Shown piece after piece: positions 6,537-10,000 of a stretch of DNA of 10,000 bases. The notes below the pieces were generated by a model. It did not search any database. It saw nothing but the letters and a program-made list of their open reading frames with translations, and was not told the DNA's origin. Both the position numbers and the translations under genes were made by a program. The DNA is taken from the NCBI GenBank assembly GCA_030674155.1, contig JASPKP010000487.1, positions 1 to 10,000 of the forward strand. Reading direction: 5' to 3'. The first letter of the stretch is position 1. Each line of letters begins with the position of its first letter. This stretch comes from Stramonita haemastoma (Eukaryota > Mollusca > Gastropoda > Neogastropoda > Muricidae).

Positions 6537-8231
6537 TTTTAAACGGAAAACAATGCCATCCTCCAACGCTGGACAGAATACTGTGAGGGATTGTACAACT
6601 ACCCACTACGCCCAGATACCAACATAGTTTCTGACAAACCCCCTGAACACCAAGATAAAGACCCACCAATACTAAGGTGTGAAATAGATGCAGCTATTAA
6701 ACAACTGAAGAAGGGGAAGTCCCCTGGAATTGATAACATCCCAGCTGAAACTCAATAAAAAATGGAGGGGAAATGAAACAGCAAGGCGATTCACAGAATT
6801 TGTCAGAAGATCCACGACACCAAAGAAATGGCCAAAAAGAATGGACACAGTCTCTTGTAATAACCCCTGCCAAAGAAAGGAAACCTCAAGAAATGCCAGA
6901 ACTACAGAACACATCAGTCATCATAAGTCATCCTAGCAAGATCATGCTGCAGGTAGTCCTCAACAGGACTGAAAAACCAAGCAGAAAAAACTCCTGGCAG
7001 AAGAACAAGCGGGCTTTAGACCAAAACGCAGCACAATGGAACAAATTTTCAATCTGAGAATTCTGATAGAGAAGCATCTCCAACACCAAAAAGACTTGTA
7101 CCACAATTTCATTAGACTTCAGAAAGGCCTTTGACAGGGTATGGCATGACGGCCTCTGGCAAGTACTCAGGCACTTCAACATTGACAGCTGCCTAATTGA
7201 AGTCATCAAGGCTCTGTACGAGAACGCAAAAAAAGTGCAGTTTTTCATGAACAACCACGTGGGGCGAGTTCTTTCAAGACCACGGTTGGGGTTCGCCAGG
7301 GCTGCCTTCTCTCACCTGTACTCTTCAACCTTTCCTCGAAAAACATCATGACAGAGACACTGCAAAACCACCACACTTCCATCTCCATTGGTGGAAGACC
7401 CCTTTGCAACCTCAGATTTGCAGATGACATTGACCTCATGGGCAGCAGCAAACAAGAACTGCAAATCCTCACAGACAATTTAACAGATCGAGCGAGCGCA
7501 TACGGCATGGAGGTCAGTACAGAGAAATCAAAGATCATGGTCAACAGCGCAAGTAATGACATCACGGAAATAAAGATGAATGGAGAAAACACTAGAAGAG
7601 GGTGAGCCAATTCAAATACTTTAGGCTCCATCCTAACAAAAGATGGCACATCAAACAATGAAGTGAAAGCTCACATTGCAACAGCAACATCTGCTCTAGT
7701 CAGACTCGAGAAGATCATCAGAAGCAACAACATCAGCTTCGGCACCAAATACCACCTTTACAAATCCCTCGTAAATATCTATCCTCCTATATGGCTGTAG
7801 ATACATGGACTCTGACAGCAGAGTTAGAGAGGAGAATCCAAGCATTCGAGAACAAGTGCCACAGAAGACTTCTCAAAATATCATACAAAAGAACACAAGA
7901 CCAATAACTATGTGAAAGAAGAAATCAAAAAGCGTGTGGGCCCCCAGAAGCCTTTGCTCTCCACCATAAAGAGGAGAAAGCTGATGTGGTTTGGTCACAC
8001 ACCACAAGACACAACACCCTAGCAAAAACCATCCTGCAAGGAACAGTCGAGGGCAAGAGAAGAAGAGGCCGCCAAAAGAAATCATGGGTTGACAACATCA
8101 AAGACTGGACCGCCCAACCCCTACAACACCTCCTACTAGCCACACAGGATCGTGAAGCATGGAAAAAGATCTCTGTTGCGTCTTCTCTCATGTCCCCCTA
8201 CGTCCTTTGGGACATGGGACTGAGTGAGTGA
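6537..8231 (+). pseudogene. broken LINE reverse-transcriptase reading frame
   Basis: The encoded enzyme would copy element RNA into DNA at a nicked target site. Segments appear in all three forward frames. The first, from 6552, reads NAILQRWTEYCEGLYNY and continues to KGKSPGIDNIPAE (ending near 6749). Motif A, DFRKAFDRVWH, is at 7115-7147 with its catalytic Asp at 7115-7117. Motif B, VGVRQGCLLSP, is at 7285-7317. Motif C, FADD, with the two catalytic Asp residues, is at 7417-7428 inside the longest open segment (7348-7605). The C-terminal segment (7986-8231) carries RRRGRQKKSWVDNIKDW at 8058-8108. One-base shifts break the frame more than ten times, including an extra A at 7114 just before motif A. 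About 565 codons' worth remains; the endonuclease is missing. It cannot make a whole protein as written. Confidence 0.85.
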
Positions 8232-8236
8232 GAGTG
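8221..8236 (+). repeat. (TGAG)n 3' tail of the LINE
   Basis: Three TGAG units and a slipped fourth, directly at the end of the LINE coding region. The C-terminal frame stops inside it at 8229-8231; alternative frames stop at the first TGA (8221-8223). Short tandem tails replace poly(A) in several LINE clades. Confidence 0.7.
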
Positions 8237-8247
8237 AGGCAAGAGAA
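8237..8247 (+). repeat. probable 3' target-site duplication of the LINE
   Basis: AGGCAAGAGAA, an exact match to 6518-6528, starting at the end of the TGAG tail. Confidence 0.6.
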
Positions 8248-8870
8248 AGCAAAATGATGTTCACGCCTTCCATCACCAATGACCATAGCTGGCCTACTCT
8301 TAATGAACAAAAGACGGAAGTAGTTTTAATTTGCACTATAACCATCCCAGCAAAAAACATGCGATTTCAAATCAAAGTATCAGCGATCATAATTCTTATA
8401 CACTTCAGAATCATAGACTGCTCACAAGCTGCGGGATTCCTTCTATGTTCTTCATTTCATCTGAAATCCATAAGAGCCGACACAGGCCTTGATTGATGAC
8501 TGACTGACTGACCCTGACTTCCATCTTTTAATTCATTCAAGAGACGTCGGGACTTTGGACTGAACTTTTCAAGCACTGAACAGCAGACACAAGTTCTTTC
8601 TCCCCATATCTACCATAACTGTACAAGCTACAGAGAAGTTCTACTAAAGAGATTAGCATGGAATCGAGAGTTCTCCGAAGTTGCTGTACAACTGAAACTT
8701 TACTCTGTTGTAGGCAGAGAACATGGTAGGAGTGGTGCAAACTGTTTCCCAAGGTAACAGGACAGTGTACAATTCGCTGGTTTGTCTCCCAATTTATAAA
8801 AACACAGCGTCGCACTTTGGTTCCTTTCGCAGGGGAAGCAATTACGACAGCTCCCAACACACACATTCAC
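8248..8870. other. unrecognised complex sequence after the LINE
   Basis: About 620 bp of non-repetitive sequence without a recognised gene. It includes a (TGAC)4 run at 8497-8512 and the word TGGCCTACTCTT at 8290-8301, which is shared with dispersed-repeat copy B. A minus-strand frame of 109 codons (8537-8866) has no domain I recognise and its start lies at the edge of the (AC)n tract; about this length of open frame is expected by chance, so I do not call it. Confidence 0.45.
8497..8512. repeat. (TGAC)4 tetranucleotide repeat
   Basis: Four exact TGAC units, preceded by TTGATTGA. The form resembles LINE 3' tails such as the TGAG tail 260 bp upstream, but no coding remnant lies before it. Confidence 0.75.
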
Positions 8871-8912
8871 CTATCCACCCACAGACACAGACACACAGAC
8901 ACACAGATACAA

Positions 8913-9005
<93 letters not shown>
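8871..9005. repeat. (AC)n microsatellite 1
   Basis: Imperfect ACACAG/ACAC units, then an AC run from 8913 to 9005 with one interruption (G at 8937). The long threonine/histidine frame across it (8723-9226) and the cysteine/valine frames opposite are repeat translations. Confidence 0.97.
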
Positions 9006-9006
<1 letters not shown>

Positions 9007-9070
9007 CACACGCATACACACACAACATACACACATATTCCATTATCCTCGATATAAAAGAATAAACAAT

Positions 9071-9072
<2 letters not shown>

Positions 9073-9130
<58 letters not shown>
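9073..9130. repeat. (AC)29 microsatellite 2
   Basis: Perfect AC run of 58 bp that ends exactly where dispersed-repeat copy C begins. Confidence 0.97.
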
Positions 9131-9132
<2 letters not shown>

Positions 9133-9173
9133 TGTGTGCCGGTTGGGAACGGATGACCAAAATTTACAAAACG
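9131..9173 (+). repeat. dispersed repeat, copy C (inverted relative to A and B)
   Basis: The reverse complement of this 43-bp segment matches the first part of copies A and B: TTTTGT.AATTTTG, TCATCCGTTCCC, ACCGGCACACAAT, with small indels. Only the end of the family is present. In B the neighbouring sequence on this side is TGGCCTACTC; here an AC array takes its place. Confidence 0.72.
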
Positions 9174-9235
9174 CATACACACAGAGACTGGATGTAAAAA
9201 AAATACAATCCACTATCTCGAAATAAAATAATAGA

Positions 9236-9249
9236 TTTTTTTTTTTTTT
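9236..9249. repeat. T14 homopolymer
   Basis: Run of 14 T just before the third AC tract. Confidence 0.85.
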
Positions 9250-9255
9250 AAACAT

Positions 9256-9301
9256 ACACACGCACGCACGCACCACACACACACACAACACACACACACA
9301 C

Positions 9302-9359
<58 letters not shown>
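9256..9359. repeat. (AC)n microsatellite 3
   Basis: Begins with CGCACGCACGCAC units, then AC with two AAC slips, then a perfect AC run of about 55 bp (9303-9358). Confidence 0.96.
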
Positions 9360-9363
<4 letters not shown>

Positions 9364-9416
9364 CTCATCACAACCATGCAACAACACCTTACGACAATAT
9401 ACACACCACCACATCC

Positions 9417-9511
9417 CATCACATCACATCACATCACACCACATCACATCACACCACATCACATCACACCACATCACATCACACCACATCACATCACATC
9501 ACATCACATCA
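9417..9511. repeat. CATCA pentamer array with 15-bp higher-order unit
   Basis: Nineteen exact 5-bp units over 95 bp: 15 CATCA and 4 CACCA. The variant units start at 9437, 9452, 9467 and 9482, exactly 15 bp apart, giving a CATCA-CATCA-CACCA higher-order unit flanked by plain CATCA runs. The histidine/isoleucine/threonine-rich frame at 9376-9585 is a translation of this array. Confidence 0.95.
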
Positions 9512-9858
9512 CCTTACACATCACTACTCGACAGTGTTCTCTACATTGCTTTCAACACTATACAATGTCACATAACACACCCTAAAAGCCTTAACCTTAC
9601 GCAACATAATACGTGTATCAAAGGAATCTTTCCTACAGTCAAACACACACAAAAAAACAATGATTACAAAAAACATCTGTAAGATCGTGCAACTGTGTTA
9701 AAATGATATTATGTTACTTAAAAGGAAAAGAGCAAAATGAAAACGTACAGAAAAAAAAATTTAATCTTCTTTGAGTTCGTTTTATGATGGTAAAATTACA
9801 AAAGAAAATATCACACGAAAGCGGACAACGACTAAAACTTTCAGGAAAATGGTTCTGC
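9512..9858. other. AT-rich stretch with no recognised feature
   Basis: About 350 bp of AT-rich complex sequence with one short A run (9751-9759). No gene, RNA or repeat match seen. Confidence 0.5.
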
Positions 9859-9897
9859 TTTCTTTTTCTTCTTCTTCTCCTTCTCTTCCTCTTCTCA
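9859..9897. repeat. TTC-rich microsatellite
   Basis: Imperfect TTC and TCC units; short pure-pyrimidine stretch. Confidence 0.8.
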
Positions 9898-9941
9898 AGT
9901 TATTTTATTTATCCTTCCTCTCCTTTATAATCATCATCTTC

Positions 9942-10000
9942 TGCTATTGCTGCTGCTGCTGCTGCTATTGCTGCTGCTGCTGTTGTTGTTGTTGTTGTTG
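9942..10000. repeat. (CTG)n-(TTG)n trinucleotide array, cut by window edge
   Basis: CTG units with two ATTG interruptions (about 9942-9981) change to a run of TTG units that continues to the last base. The array is therefore incomplete in this window. Confidence 0.93.

Larger units (their letters stand above)
6533..8236 (+). mobile_element. 5'-truncated LINE (non-LTR retrotransposon)
   Basis: A 1.7-kb remnant covering the end of the linker, the reverse-transcriptase domain and the C-terminal region of a LINE. The upstream endonuclease domain is absent, as expected when target-primed reverse transcription stops early. The 3' end is a short (TGAG)n tail (8221-8236) rather than poly(A), a feature of several clades such as RTE and CR1/L2 relatives. 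The coding region resembles the mollusc 'endonuclease-reverse transcriptase' family, and I lean to an RTE-type clade, not firmly. The flanks carry a probable 11-bp target-site duplication (6518-6528 and 8237-8247). It lies between dispersed-repeat copy B and unrecognised sequence. Confidence 0.85.

Noticed and set aside
6171..6586. Open frames over dispersed-repeat copy B (94 and 101 codons)
   Set aside because: They run through a GA tract and a repeat family whose other copy (2985-3145) does not keep the same frame, so there is no sign of coding constraint.
8537..8866. 109-codon minus-strand frame in complex sequence
   Set aside because: Not low-complexity, so it deserved a look, but I recognise no domain. 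It starts at the edge of a microsatellite, and this length is within chance expectation.
8723..9414. Long frames across the (AC)n arrays, including a 167-codon + frame
   Set aside because: TH or CV dipeptide runs are what AC repeats encode; no other protein signal is present.
8871..9511. CRISPR-like array appearance in the AC/CATCA region
   Set aside because: There are no unique spacers between direct repeats; these are plain microsatellites in animal-type DNA.

Overview
This window looks like non-coding DNA from an animal nuclear genome, most likely a mollusc (gastropod-like) or another lophotrochozoan. Four things point that way. Simple-sequence DNA is very abundant. There are no compact genes. 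A broken non-LTR retrotransposon carries a reverse-transcriptase region that closely resembles the 'endonuclease-reverse transcriptase' proteins common in mollusc assemblies. A short dispersed repeat also resembles ones I recall from gastropod genomes. The taxon is an inference from recalled resemblance, not from a search. I see no intact host gene, tRNA, rRNA or CRISPR array.

Layout. 1-975: AT-rich DNA with no gene, a (CAA)n patch and an A18 run. 976-1032: G-rich block. 1198-1526: TCTG/TCTC tract ending in 114 bp of uninterrupted pyrimidine. 1527-2984: mostly unique sequence with homopolymer G and C runs and one short inverted repeat. 2985-3145: copy A of a dispersed repeat, followed by a small GC hairpin (3185-3204) and a 300-bp TG-rich tract. 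3579-4110: C- and TCTG-rich patches. 4601-4845: second TG/TTG-rich tract. 4911-5510: degenerate minisatellite built around TGAGTCA; its units change strand near 5510. 5600-5897: pyrimidine tract passing into CA and then (CG)10. 6125-6235: GA-rich. 6284-6435: copy B of the dispersed repeat.

6533-8236 is the only protein-derived segment: a 5'-truncated LINE on the + strand. It has recognisable reverse-transcriptase motifs A, B and C (FADD) and the C-terminal region. It ends in a short TGAG repeat instead of poly(A), and the flanks share an 11-bp direct repeat that is probably a target-site duplication. The reading frame is broken by more than ten one-base shifts, yet I found no stop codon that needs a substitution to explain it. 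That pattern fits uncorrected long-read indels at least as well as old decay.

8239-10000: about 600 bp of unrecognised sequence, three long (AC)n arrays with copy C of the dispersed repeat (inverted) between the second and third, a CATCA pentamer array with a 15-bp higher-order period, a TTC-rich patch, and a CTG/TTG trinucleotide array running off the window edge.

No genes work together here. The biology is repeat biology: retrotransposition, microsatellite growth next to short dispersed elements, and sequences able to form Z-DNA, triplex or quadruplex. I did not find a convincing new protein system.
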